The position numbers were made by a program, and so were the translations under genes. A stretch of 64,000 nt of DNA from Candidatus Methylobacter oryzae (GTDB taxonomy: Bacteria; Pseudomonadota; Gammaproteobacteria; Methylococcales; Methylomonadaceae), in the NCBI RefSeq assembly GCF_003994235.2, contig NZ_RYFG02000108.1, positions 1 through 64,000 of the forward strand, read 5' to 3'. Positions 1 through 8,579 of the stretch are shown piece after piece (the stretch's first letter is position 1; every line of letters starts with the position of its first letter). The notes beneath the pieces were generated by a model. It had not been told where the DNA came from, ran no database searches, and saw nothing but the letters and a program-made list of their open reading frames with translations.

Positions 1-85
1 TTATTTTTCTTATCACGGGCGGGCCTTCCGTTGCCTAGGGTTAGTTCATGCCTCATATTCTATACCGGCTGTCAATGCGTAAGTT
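1..85. other. window edge, no gene recognised
   Basis: This is the short stretch downstream of the NACHT gene stop codon, up to the window edge. No coding region, clear terminator or repeat could be supported here. Confidence 0.4.
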
Positions 86-2554
86 CTATAACAAACTTCT
101 TGTGGAGTTGTTAAAGCAGCGCGCTAAGGCATCAAAGGCCATATGTAAGGTTGATATATCCTGGCTTTGAGTTAGTGCTAGTAAATCCTGTTGTAGACCA
201 ACAGAGTCAGACCAGATAGCGGCTATCATACCCCCGAAACAATAAGAACCTTTGAAACTAAAGGTTCGTTTATTATCCAGCTTTATCCAGTTAATAAAAT
301 CTTCACGACCGACCCAATTTTTGCCTATACGCTCCACTGCCGGTAATGCATTTTTTTCAAACAATTCTTCAATGTCTTCATTTCTATAATCCTTCTCTCT
401 TTCAAACCACCTACACAAACAAGCCAAAACTTGTTTAGAGGTATCGGCTATTTCGCTTAAATCCGAAATTTCGGCCAAACACTGTATAGCAAGTATTAAT
501 GCCTCGTTTTGCTCCCGACTCTCTAATTCCTCAGTCAATATGGCATCAATCAGCAGCCCGGCAAATTTGGCATCGATCATGCCGCAGATCAGGCGCAGAA
601 TTTCATGCCAAACATCATCCTGGTAATGCTGTAAAAACAAGGTTTTTAAGTCGTCTTCCGATAGCTCCTGTTTTTTCTCAAAACGTTGCACAATCTCAGC
701 GGCACAAAAATATTCCAAAAAAGTTCTATGTACGAAACCGTATGAATCGGTACCATAAAAACACAAAATAAAATTGCGGATGTGTAGTTGTTTTATGATG
801 ACTCGGCTTAACTGCGTAGCTTTTGCAGATGGTTGTTTCCAACGCTGGATTAAATAATCGGTTATAGCTTGTTGTAGTTCTTCACTCTGAATTACATTTC
901 CAGATAAGCCACTGGGAGCTTGCTGCATTTTTACTGCGATGCGCCGTAATAAATCCAACTTGTCGGTATCGAGCATAAAGTTGGCGTGTGAGTCAGTAAT
1001 TTTATGTCCGGTGACATCCCAATGATGGCATAACACTTTTGCTGCATGTTCATATAACAATACTCTGTCACGCGGCAATTCCTGATGCTTGGCGATAATA
1101 GCGATAATGGTCAATAACAGTGGATTGCCAGCCAATTGAGCTATGGCGGGTGAATGTTCAACGGCTAATTGAATACGTTGCAGACGGTTGGTTACTTCTT
1201 GCGGGTGATCTTTGAACACCAGCTGATACCAGCCTTGGGCAAAAGCGTGAATTTGAGGAAGCGATAAGTCCTGTAGCGTATATTCGCTAAATCCGGCATG
1301 ACGTAAAGCCGCGCCGTCAAAACCGATGATACGAGATGTTACCAGGATTTTGGCTTTGGGATAATCGTTGCCGAAACCGATAATTTCCTGGGTTATTTTT
1401 TCGCGTTGAGCAAGATCGAATATTTCATCCAGCCCATCGAACATGACCAAGGCAGAACGGTTTTTTAATTGCTTTTTCAATTCCTGATGATTGAGCGCGT
1501 AGCCTTCCGATTTGCCAAGGTAATGGAAGTAATCCAGAAAATTATCGCAGTGCTTGCCCGTGACTGCCGCTATATAGGAACGCAGCTCAATCAATAACGG
1601 CAAATGCCCTTTTAACGGCTCCAGCCAAGTGTCATTTTTGGGCGGATTTAAACAGCTGAGTAATAAATAACGTACTAAGCTGGATTTACCTGAGCCAGGA
1701 TCGCCTAATACGATCAGTTTATGTCGGGTGAAAATATCCAAAACCGGTTTTGAGCTTTGTTGTACCCAGCTTTTTTGGAGCCGCGCAAACTCATCGTTAC
1801 GAAAAGCTTCCGGTGAGTTTTTGATGTTGTCTTGATTTTGTAATTGTTGCCAGCGTTCTTTGGGTAGTTCGCTGGGTGGGCGGCTTTCTTTGACAGTTTG
1901 CGGCATAAACACATCTTGCAGCATTAGCCGGGTGTCGTTGTCATCCCGTGTTGGCGGCGTTAATGCTGATAAATCCAGGACTTTGTAACGCTCGCTCAAT
2001 CGGGCTTTGTATTGATCTAGATCGAAATCCGGCCAAGCGCCACGCAGGGCTTGTAAATAATTGGCGGAGTCTTGGCTTAATTGAGCAAGGTAAAGGCTGC
2101 GTAAATCGGGTGAGACGATACTTTGTTTCTGTACGCGTTTGACATACAACTTGCAGATTTCTTGTATGTCAAAGTTTTCCGGCAAGGCTTGCAGATCAAG
2201 TTCTTGCCAGCGTTGATGTAACAGCTCGCTGTTAAGCTGATACTGGCTTCCCGTATCGCTTAACGGTTTTAATAATTCTTCGGCGACTTGTTCATCTTTA
2301 ACATAACGTTCTAAATCATGATTATAGTGTTGGAAGAAATCCCGTAAGGCTTGGTCTTCATAATCCATCGCCGAAAGACTTTTCATGACGGATAGTAACC
2401 ATTGTTCACAAAGCTCTTCAATGCAAAGCTGAATCTGGTTTTGCTGAGCTTTGTTGTTTTGGTGGGCGGATACTTTTTTGCTCAGAAATGTGGCGCTCAA
2501 GCTACCCGCTACCTTAACGGCGGCTGGTTTTAACAAAGTTGTTTCAATTAGCAT
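86..2554 (-). CDS. NACHT-domain STAND NTPase, putative anti-phage sensor
   Basis: An 822-residue protein with a central NACHT ATPase. The Walker A motif GDPGSGKSS lies near residues 284-292, and the Walker B motif FDGLDE ends near 377. A sensor-like VTSR segment follows, and the HRTFLEYFCAAE motif typical of NACHT winged-helix regions lies further on. The N-terminal ~270 residues are helical and unrecognised, and the C-terminal ~200 look like a helical-repeat sensor. ATG 2554 is chosen because AAGGA lies 7 bases upstream; an ATG 21 bases further out lacks this. Bacterial NACHT proteins are known anti-phage STAND proteins that oligomerise on sensing phage. No known nuclease effector domain is visible, so its output is unknown. 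Two toxin-antitoxin pairs are its upstream neighbours, which fits a small defence patch. The NTPase fold is secure; the defence role is inferred. Confidence 0.85.
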   Translation of the reverse strand: MLIETTLLKPAAVKVAGSLSATFLSKKVSAHQNNKAQQNQIQLCIEELCEQWLLSVMKSLSAMDYEDQALRDFFQHYNHDLERYVKDEQVAEELLKPLSDTGSQYQLNSELLHQRWQELDLQALPENFDIQEICKLYVKRVQKQSIVSPDLRSLYLAQLSQDSANYLQALRGAWPDFDLDQYKARLSERYKVLDLSALTPPTRDDNDTRLMLQDVFMPQTVKESRPPSELPKERWQQLQNQDNIKNSPEAFRNDEFARLQKSWVQQSSKPVLDIFTRHKLIVLGDPGSGKSSLVRYLLLSCLNPPKNDTWLEPLKGHLPLLIELRSYIAAVTGKHCDNFLDYFHYLGKSEGYALNHQELKKQLKNRSALVMFDGLDEIFDLAQREKITQEIIGFGNDYPKAKILVTSRIIGFDGAALRHAGFSEYTLQDLSLPQIHAFAQGWYQLVFKDHPQEVTNRLQRIQLAVEHSPAIAQLAGNPLLLTIIAIIAKHQELPRDRVLLYEHAAKVLCHHWDVTGHKITDSHANFMLDTDKLDLLRRIAVKMQQAPSGLSGNVIQSEELQQAITDYLIQRWKQPSAKATQLSRVIIKQLHIRNFILCFYGTDSYGFVHRTFLEYFCAAEIVQRFEKKQELSEDDLKTLFLQHYQDDVWHEILRLICGMIDAKFAGLLIDAILTEELESREQNEALILAIQCLAEISDLSEIADTSKQVLACLCRWFEREKDYRNEDIEELFEKNALPAVERIGKNWVGREDFINWIKLDNKRTFSFKGSYCFGGMIAAIWSDSVGLQQDLLALTQSQDISTLHMAFDALARCFNNSTRSLL

Positions 2555-2877
2555 GTTGTGTCCTTGGGTCAACATTTAGCCACTCGGATGGGGTAAAAAA
2601 ACCTCGTCAAGCTCACAGTGGATTTAGTAAAAGGGAAAAACAATAGTGATTGGAGTGTTTGCAGTGCCGAATTAACGAACAAAGTTCAAAGTTATAAAGA
2701 AACTTAACCGCTATGTTATTTAGCAGACAGTCTACGGCGCAAAAGGCAGTTTGCCAATAACGATTAATTTGAGCAGAAAAGAAATTGTCTAAATTCTGGC
2801 TCTAGCGAAATTGAATCAGTCTGGCACACATGCTCTAATGTGTATTGTTTATAAGATCATTACACAAGGTCAATACG
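2555..2877. other. divergent intergenic region
   Basis: This 323-base AT-rich gap separates the NACHT gene (minus strand) from the first VapBC pair (plus strand). It must hold both promoters, but no convincing promoter pair, hairpin or repeat could be assigned by eye. Confidence 0.4.
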
Positions 2878-3072
2878 ATGCGAACCAATATAATCATTGA
2901 CGACACCCTAATGGCCGATGTTTTAAAAGCGACGGGAGCAAAATCCAAGCGCGAAGCGGTAGAGCTCGGTTTAAAAGCCTTGTTGATGCTGAAACAGCAA
3001 GAGGGCATTAAAGCTTTTAAAGGTAAATTAAAATGGGACGGCGACTTGGAGCAAATGAGGACTGACCGTTGA
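2878..3072 (+). CDS. vapB: VapB-type antitoxin
   Basis: A 64-residue protein beginning MRTNIIIDDTLM, the ribbon-helix-helix start typical of VapB antitoxins of the DUF2191 type. The helix segment carries KSKREAVELGLKALL. The C-terminal tail, KGKLKWDGDLEQMR, is the usual toxin-wrapping segment. ATG 2878 follows an AAGGT-like ribosome site; an upstream start at 2845 has none. The stop overlaps the start of the PIN toxin gene. In this family the antitoxin binds VapC and represses its own promoter, so autoregulation is expected but not shown. Confidence 0.85.
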   Translation: MRTNIIIDDTLMADVLKATGAKSKREAVELGLKALLMLKQQEGIKAFKGKLKWDGDLEQMRTDR

Positions 3073-3458
3073 TTCTGGTCGATTCCAGTGTTTGGATCGA
3101 CTACTTCAACGGCACGGAAACATTGGCAACCAAGAAGCTGGATAATTTACTGGGCGTTCAGCCGGTATGCACCGGGGATTTGATTCTGGCTGAAGTGCTG
3201 CAAGGGTTTAGATCGGATTCCGATTATCAGACTGCAAAAAACTTGCTTTGTTCCTTGCCAGTTCATGCCATGTTGGGCGTAAACCTGAGTTTAAAAAGCA
3301 CAGAGAATTTCAGGCTGTTGCGTAAACAAGGCATTACGATCCGCAAAACCATCGATACGATGATTGCCACTTTCTGCATTGAAAACGAACTACCGCTACT
3401 GCATTCGGATAAGGATTTTCAACCTTTTCAGCAATTTTTAGGTTTGCAGGTCGTATAA
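3069..3458 (+). CDS. vapC: VapC-type PIN-domain ribonuclease toxin
   Basis: A 129-residue PIN-domain protein. The N terminus MILVDSSVWIDYFNG has the first catalytic Asp, AEVLQGF the conserved Glu, and the C-terminal IDTMIA and HSDKDFQPF segments the remaining acidic residues. VapC toxins are Mg-dependent ribonucleases that usually cut initiator tRNA or rRNA. Translation appears to begin at TTG, overlapping the antitoxin stop as TTGA, so the two products are probably translationally coupled. All expected acidic residues are present, so it should be active. Confidence 0.88.
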   Translation: MILVDSSVWIDYFNGTETLATKKLDNLLGVQPVCTGDLILAEVLQGFRSDSDYQTAKNLLCSLPVHAMLGVNLSLKSTENFRLLRKQGITIRKTIDTMIATFCIENELPLLHSDKDFQPFQQFLGLQVV

Positions 3459-3534
3459 CCAATCCTTGCCTCAAGCCAAAGTAATCTCTATGATTTTACT
3501 TTTACTCGATCGATAACATCATCAAGAGGTTTGT

Positions 3535-3744
3535 ATGATTTCGGCTAAATTATCCAGCAAGTTCCAGTTGGCGATACCTAAATCCATTCGGGATCAACTT
3601 GACCTGAAAGCGGGGCAGCAGTTTACGCTGATCGCTAAAGGCGACATTATTGAGTTGGTTCCGGTTCGTTCATTGTCCGCGGCTAGAGGCAGTTTTAAAG
3701 GTTGCAATCCTGACGATTACAGGGATCATCAGGATAGAATCTAA
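3535..3744 (+). CDS. AbrB/SpoVT-family antitoxin
   Basis: A 69-residue swapped-hairpin AbrB-type DNA-binding protein. SAKLSSKFQLAIPKSIRDQL is the diagnostic motif, followed by GQQFTLIAKGD. The C-terminal tail, with GSFKGCNPDDYRDHQD, is the likely toxin-binding segment. It ends on the first base of the next PIN gene's start codon, the coupling usual in toxin-antitoxin pairs. It is unrelated in fold to the ribbon-helix-helix antitoxin just upstream, so the two pairs are separate systems and not a duplication. Confidence 0.85.
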   Translation: MISAKLSSKFQLAIPKSIRDQLDLKAGQQFTLIAKGDIIELVPVRSLSAARGSFKGCNPDDYRDHQDRI

Positions 3745-4139
3745 TGGCGGCGCTGGTCGATACCTGCTGCTGGATAGAATGGTTAACCGACGGCCGGTTA
3801 GCGGATGCCTTTGCGCCGTATTTGGCAGAGCCGGCTGAATTGATTGTTCCCACTACGTTGCAATTTGAACTTTATAAATGGGCGAAACGGGAAAAAAGCG
3901 AAGTTGAAGCCCTGGATGTTATCGCTCTAACCGAACAAGGACGGATCTTGTCATTGACGACCCGGTTAGCCCTGTATGCGGCAGACCTAGCTTTGCAACA
4001 TCAATTATCGTTTGCCGACGCGATTATTTATGCTTCCGCAAGAATGGTCGATGTGCCGCTGGTAACGGCGGACGATCATTTTAAGGATTTGCCGGAAGTC
4101 ATTTATTTCTCGAAAAAACGGACAACTCAACAACAATAA
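3744..4139 (+). CDS. PIN-domain toxin of the second VapBC-type pair
   Basis: A 131-residue PIN-domain protein. LVDTCCWIEWLTDG carries the first Asp, PTTLQFELYKW the conserved Glu, and FADAIIYASA and VTADDHFKDLP the C-terminal acidic residues. It is the predicted ribonuclease toxin of the AbrB-type antitoxin immediately before it. The protein starts with MAALVDTC at the overlapping ATG. Its sequence differs clearly from the first PIN toxin, consistent with independent acquisition. Confidence 0.87.
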   Translation: MAALVDTCCWIEWLTDGRLADAFAPYLAEPAELIVPTTLQFELYKWAKREKSEVEALDVIALTEQGRILSLTTRLALYAADLALQHQLSFADAIIYASARMVDVPLVTADDHFKDLPEVIYFSKKRTTQQQ

Positions 4140-4154
4140 TAAAGAATCTGACTG

Positions 4155-6224
4155 ATGAATAATTTACTAAAAAACTCCATCTGGGTACTGGTTGCGGCGC
4201 TCGGTGCGGCAGCCGTCGGCGGGATTGCTTTAAACCGCGGCGAGCATATCAATACGCTGTGGTTCATCACCGCCGCTTTGTGCATTTACGCGATAGCCTA
4301 CCGTTTTTATGCGGCATGGATTACCGCCACGGTGCTGGCGGTTGACGAAACGCGGGCGACGCCGGCCGAACGTTTAGATAACGGCCGCGATTTTGTGCCG
4401 ACTAATAAATGGATCGTGTTCGGACACCATTTTGCCGCGATTGCAGGACCGGGGCCGCTGGTCGGGCCGACGCTGGCCGCGCAGTTCGGCTATTTGCCGG
4501 GCACGTTGTGGATTTTGTTCGGTGCGGTGCTGGGCGGTTGTGTGCAGGATATGGTGACGTTGTTTTTGTCGACCCGGCGCGATGCGAAAAGTTTGGGGCA
4601 AATGGCGCGCGAAGAGCTCGGCGCATTGGGCGGCACGGCGGCGCTGATCGGCACGTTCGCGATCATGATCATCCTGATTGCGGTGCTCGGCTTGGTCGTC
4701 GTCAATGCGATGAAGCACAGCCCATGGGCGACCGCGACGGTGTCGGCGACGATTCCGATTGCGATGATAGTCGGTTTGTATATGCGCAATTTCCGACCCG
4801 GCCAAGTGCTGGAAGCCTCGGCGTTGGGTGTGATTTTATTGTTGCTGGCGGTCATGGGCGGCGGTTGGATCGATCACAATCCTACTTTGCGCACTTGGTT
4901 CGATCATGAAGGCTTGATACTGGCTTGGTGCGTGATGGCTTACGGTTTCGCGGCCGCGATTCTGCCGGTTTGGTTGTTGCTGGCGCCGCGCGATTATCTG
5001 TCGACTTATGTAAAGCTCGGCACGATTACTCTGTTGGCGGTGGCGATTATCATGTTGCAACCGACTGTGAAAATGCCGGCGTTGACGCAGTTCATCGACG
5101 GCACCGGGCCTATTTTCGGCGGCAAGTTGTTCCCGTTTGTGTTCATCACGATTGCTTGCGGCGCGATTTCCGGCTTCCATTCGCTGATTGCGTCCGGCAC
5201 CACGCCGAAACTGCTCAGCAATGAACGCGAGATACGCATGATCGGCTACGGCGGTATGTTATTGGAATCTTTTGTGGCGATCATGGCGATGATGGCCGCG
5301 ACGGTGCTCGATCCGGGTGTGTTTTTTGCGATCAACAGCCCGGCCGGCGTGGTTGGCAAAGAGGCTGTCGATGCGGTTGCCAAAATTTCCTCATGGGGCT
5401 TTCCGGTCACAGTCGACCAGATGCAGCTTCTAGCCAGTCAAATGGGCGAGGCGACGTTGTTTGCCCGGACCGGCGGCGCGCCGTCTTTGGCTGTCGGCAT
5501 GGCGAGTATTTTCGGCAGCGCGTTCGGCGAGAGCATGCTGGCGTTGTGGTATCACTTTGCGATTATGTTCGAGGCTATCTTTATATTGACTACGCTGGAT
5601 GCCGGCACCCGCGTCGGCCGTTTCATGTTGCAGGACATGCTCGGCAATATCTGGCCGAAACTGGGCGAGACTTCGTGGACGCCGTCGGTCGTTTTGACAA
5701 GCGGGTTGGTTGTCGCAGGTTGGGGCTATTTTCTGTATATCGGTGTGATCGACCCGAACGGCGGAGTCAATATTCTGTGGCCGCTGTTCGGTATTGCCAA
5801 TCAAATGCTGGCCGCGATTGCGCTGTGTGTGGCGACCGGTATTTTGGTTAAATCCGGTAAGCTCAAATACGCCTGGGTGACGGGTGTGCCGTTGGCGTGG
5901 TTGGTGACGATTACTACCACTGCTGCATGGGAGAAAATCTTCAGCGATAACATCCGTATCGGTTTCTTTTCCGCGGCTAACGATCTGGCCGGCAAACTGG
6001 CCGCTGGCGCGCTGCCTCCTGAGAAAGCGGCCATTGCGCCGCAGTTGATCTTTAACCAGCAATTGGACGGCTGGCTGACTTTGTTTTTTGTCGCGTTGTT
6101 GTGGCTGATTGTGTTCGATATGTTGCGCGTTTGCAGCCGTTATCTGGCCGGGAAACCAGTATTGCCGCTGGCGGAGGCGCCGCATTGTCCAAGCCAATTA
6201 ATTGAAGATTGGGTGAGGGATTGA
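4155..6224 (+). CDS. cstA: carbon starvation protein CstA, pyruvate/peptide transporter
   Basis: A 689-residue polytopic inner-membrane protein of the CstA family, close to the usual ~700 residues. Family motifs are visible: FGHHFAAIAGPGPLVGPTLA near residue 90, GCVQDMVTLFLSTRRD, the SGFHSLIASGTTPK segment, and LDAGTRVGRFMLQD toward the C terminus. CstA and its relatives import pyruvate, and in some bacteria peptides, during carbon limitation. The small YbdD-family gene overlaps its stop, the usual two-gene cstA-ybdD arrangement. In a methanotroph this suggests limited use of organic acids alongside C1 carbon, which is an inference. Confidence 0.93.
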   Translation: MNNLLKNSIWVLVAALGAAAVGGIALNRGEHINTLWFITAALCIYAIAYRFYAAWITATVLAVDETRATPAERLDNGRDFVPTNKWIVFGHHFAAIAGPGPLVGPTLAAQFGYLPGTLWILFGAVLGGCVQDMVTLFLSTRRDAKSLGQMAREELGALGGTAALIGTFAIMIILIAVLGLVVVNAMKHSPWATATVSATIPIAMIVGLYMRNFRPGQVLEASALGVILLLLAVMGGGWIDHNPTLRTWFDHEGLILAWCVMAYGFAAAILPVWLLLAPRDYLSTYVKLGTITLLAVAIIMLQPTVKMPALTQFIDGTGPIFGGKLFPFVFITIACGAISGFHSLIASGTTPKLLSNEREIRMIGYGGMLLESFVAIMAMMAATVLDPGVFFAINSPAGVVGKEAVDAVAKISSWGFPVTVDQMQLLASQMGEATLFARTGGAPSLAVGMASIFGSAFGESMLALWYHFAIMFEAIFILTTLDAGTRVGRFMLQDMLGNIWPKLGETSWTPSVVLTSGLVVAGWGYFLYIGVIDPNGGVNILWPLFGIANQMLAAIALCVATGILVKSGKLKYAWVTGVPLAWLVTITTTAAWEKIFSDNIRIGFFSAANDLAGKLAAGALPPEKAAIAPQLIFNQQLDGWLTLFFVALLWLIVFDMLRVCSRYLAGKPVLPLAEAPHCPSQLIEDWVRD

Positions 6225-6403
6225 TGTTGGGCAAATTCAAAGCGTTTTGGCAGGGCGTTCGCCGTTTGTCCGGCGACGACGCTTACGAACGTTATTTACA
6301 GCATCATGCCGAACATCATCAAGGCGATACGCCGTTAAGCAAAGAAGCATTTTTCAAGCAATGGCAGGATGAAAAATGGAATGGGGTTAAGCGGTGTTGT
6401 TAG
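6224..6403 (+). CDS. ybdD: YbdD/YjiX-family small protein, CstA partner
   Basis: A 59-residue protein, MLGKFKAFWQGVRRLSGDDA, with YERYLQHH and LSKEAFFKQWQDEKW. This is the DUF466 (YbdD/YjiX) signature. ATG 6224 overlaps the cstA stop as TGATG, so it is translated with cstA. In Enterobacteria members of this family are needed for activity of their CstA/BtsT-type pyruvate transporter. Confidence 0.9.
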   Translation: MLGKFKAFWQGVRRLSGDDAYERYLQHHAEHHQGDTPLSKEAFFKQWQDEKWNGVKRCC

Positions 6404-6420
6404 CTAGGTAGGTTTTTTTA

Positions 6421-6486
6421 TTCACCACGAAGGCACGAAGAGCACGAAGGAATAAAACTTCGTGCTCTTCGTGCCTTCGTGGTGAA
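6421..6486. repeat. perfect 29-bp inverted repeat, CACGAAGG-type
   Basis: Two perfectly complementary 29-base arms (6421-6449 and 6458-6486) are separated by an 8-base AT-rich loop. The arms are built from repeats of the word CACGAAG. The element lies between ybdD and the symporter gene. It could form a very stable hairpin that ends cstA-ybdD transcription or protects its message, although no strong T-run follows. A diverged relative lies at 31249-31354, so this is a dispersed repeat family rather than a gene-specific terminator. Confidence 0.85.
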
Positions 6487-6518
6487 ATCTTTAAAATTTT
6501 AATAAGGTTCTTTGGTTT

Positions 6519-7760
6519 ATGACGACTCACGCCCAACACCCCAATCGCCAAACCCTCTATGTCGCCGTGGCTCTGGTGCTCGGCATCATTGTTGGCGAGC
6601 TGCTTAACCTGACGCTGGCCGGAACCGATGCAATGAAACAGGTCATCGGGATCTTTGCCGCGCTGACCGATATTTTCCTGCGTCTGGTCAAGATGATTAT
6701 CGCACCATTGGTTTTTTCGACGCTGGTTGTCGGCATGGCTAAAATGGGCGATATTCAGACCGTCGGGCGAGTCGGCATCAAAGCGATGGTGTGGTTTTTT
6801 TCGGCGTCGATTTTCAGTTTGCTGTTGGGCATGCTGCTGGTGAATGGCTTTGAACCGGGCAGTTCGTTGCATATGGCGCTGCCTGAAGCCGGGGCTAAAA
6901 CCGGCTTGCCGCAAGCCGCGCCGACACTGAGCAATTTTGTTGGTCACATGTTTCCGAAAAGCATTATCGAAGCGATGGCGGCTAACGAGATTTTGCAGAT
7001 CGTCGTGTTCGCAATGTTTTTCGGCATGGCCTGCGCGTCGCTGGACGAACTGGCTCACCCGACCGTCAAGTTGCTCGATTCGTTGACGCACATCATGCTG
7101 AAAGTCACCGGCTATGTGATGCATACTGCGCCGGTTGCGGTGTTTGCGGCGGTCGCTGCGGTTATCGCGCAAAACGGTATCGGCGTGTTGTTGTCTTACG
7201 GACGCTTTATCGGGGAGTTTTATTTAGGGTTACTGCTATTGTGTGTTTCACTGGGTTGCGTCGGCTTCCTGATTTTAGGGCATAAAACCCTGTCGTTGAT
7301 TCGGCATATCCGAGAACCAATGTTGCTGGCTTTCGGTACGGCCAGCAGCGAGAGCGCTTATCCAAAACTGTTGCAGCAATTGGAACGCTTCGGTTGCGAC
7401 GAGAAAGTCTGCGGGTTGGTGTTGCCGCTGGGTTATTCGTTCAATTTGGACGGCAGCATGATGTATATGACGTTTGCGGTGCTATTCATTGCCCAGGCTT
7501 ACGGCATCGATATGGCGTTGGGCGACCAGCTGATCATGCTGTTGGTGCTGTTGTTCACCAGCAAAGGCGTGGCTGGCGTACCCAGGGCCTCGCTGGTTGT
7601 GATTGCCGCTACTTTGTCGATGTTTAATATTCCCGAAGCCGGTTTACTGTTGTTGCTGGCTGTCGATCAGGTGTTGGATATGGGACGTAGCGCGACTAAT
7701 GTGTTCGGCAATAGCATGGCGGCCGCGCTGGTCAGCCGGTGGGAGAAAGCGCTGCGATAG
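6519..7760 (+). CDS. dicarboxylate/amino acid:cation symporter (DAACS family)
   Basis: A 413-residue membrane protein of the GltP/DctA family. LVKMIIAPLVFSTLVVGMA lies in the N-terminal half, and the re-entrant loop GTASSESAYPKL, with the serine-rich family motif, near residue 270. PLGYSFNLDGSMMY (transport domain) and FTSKGVAGVPRAS follow, with the substrate-site segment MGRSATNVFGNSMAA near the end. It should import glutamate, aspartate or C4-dicarboxylates with protons or sodium. The exact substrate cannot be read from sequence. Together with cstA it makes a small organic-acid uptake block. Confidence 0.92.
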   Translation: MTTHAQHPNRQTLYVAVALVLGIIVGELLNLTLAGTDAMKQVIGIFAALTDIFLRLVKMIIAPLVFSTLVVGMAKMGDIQTVGRVGIKAMVWFFSASIFSLLLGMLLVNGFEPGSSLHMALPEAGAKTGLPQAAPTLSNFVGHMFPKSIIEAMAANEILQIVVFAMFFGMACASLDELAHPTVKLLDSLTHIMLKVTGYVMHTAPVAVFAAVAAVIAQNGIGVLLSYGRFIGEFYLGLLLLCVSLGCVGFLILGHKTLSLIRHIREPMLLAFGTASSESAYPKLLQQLERFGCDEKVCGLVLPLGYSFNLDGSMMYMTFAVLFIAQAYGIDMALGDQLIMLLVLLFTSKGVAGVPRASLVVIAATLSMFNIPEAGLLLLLAVDQVLDMGRSATNVFGNSMAAALVSRWEKALR

Positions 7761-7790
7761 TGTTTTCGGTTGTCGGCAAAAATCAGAAAT

Positions 7791-8579
7791 TTAGACTACA
7801 GCGCCATTGGGAAGCAGGTGTTCGCCTGCTACTTCGGACAATTCCTCCAAAATAGCCATGCGCGTTTCGATCAGTTCATGAAGGTGTTTGGCGCGCGGTT
7901 GCGGCATCGTAATTTGCCATTCGCGGACGATACGTCCCGGCGTGTCTCCCATCAGTATAATGCGGTCGCCTAATATAAGCGCTTCGTCTATATCGTGAGT
8001 GACCAATAATACGGCGTTACGGCGATGAGCGATCAATTTCAGCAGTAATTGCTGCATATTGAGCCGCGTAATTGCATCAAGCGCGCTGAACGGTTCATCC
8101 ATCAACAAAATATCGGGACTTTTAACCAAGGCTCTTGCCAATGCGACCCGTTGCGCCATCCCGCCCGATAATTGATCCGGATAAACATCAGCGGAATCAC
8201 GTAATCCAACCCATTGCAAGACTGTATCCGTTTGCGTTTGAATTTCAGCCTGGCTGATTTTGGATTCGCGATGTAAGGTCAACGGAAAAGCGGTATTTTG
8301 ATGCACGTTGAGCCAAGGCAATAAGCAAGGGGCTTGAAATACCAAGCCAATGCTTGCATCCGGTTTATGAAGCGGTTTGCCTTTAAATAGAATTTCACCG
8401 CCGTTGACCGGGTGTAATCCGGCTAAAGCTTTCAATAGTGACGATTTACCGCAGCCGCTCGCGCCGAGCAGACAAATGACTTCGTGCGCTTTAACTTCAA
8501 AATTGATATCGGCAAAGACTTGCCGATTGCCTTGGTAAGCTTTCGATAGGTTGTTGATTTGCAATAAGGGCGTATTCAA
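7791..8579 (-). CDS. ABC transporter ATP-binding protein, nitrate/sulfonate/taurine type
   Basis: A 262-residue ABC ATPase. The Walker A motif GASGCGKSS lies near residue 40, the Q-loop segment LVFQAPCLLPW is typical of the SsuB/TauB/NrtD branch, the signature is LSGGMAQRVALARAL, Walker B is LLMDEPFSALD, and the H-loop is LVTHDID. It powers the importer whose permease and binding protein are encoded further upstream in the same minus-strand cluster. Its start overlaps the stop of the acyl-CoA dehydrogenase-like gene by four bases, tying transport and metabolism together. Confidence 0.9.
   Translation of the reverse strand: MNTPLLQINNLSKAYQGNRQVFADINFEVKAHEVICLLGASGCGKSSLLKALAGLHPVNGGEILFKGKPLHKPDASIGLVFQAPCLLPWLNVHQNTAFPLTLHRESKISQAEIQTQTDTVLQWVGLRDSADVYPDQLSGGMAQRVALARALVKSPDILLMDEPFSALDAITRLNMQQLLLKLIAHRRNAVLLVTHDIDEALILGDRIILMGDTPGRIVREWQITMPQPRAKHLHELIETRMAILEELSEVAGEHLLPNGAVV

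Noticed and set aside
4374-6240. Several long antisense and frame-shifted open frames over cstA
   Set aside because: They arise from GC-rich codons of cstA, have Arg/Gln-rich compositions without recognisable domains, and cstA itself is full length with clear family motifs.
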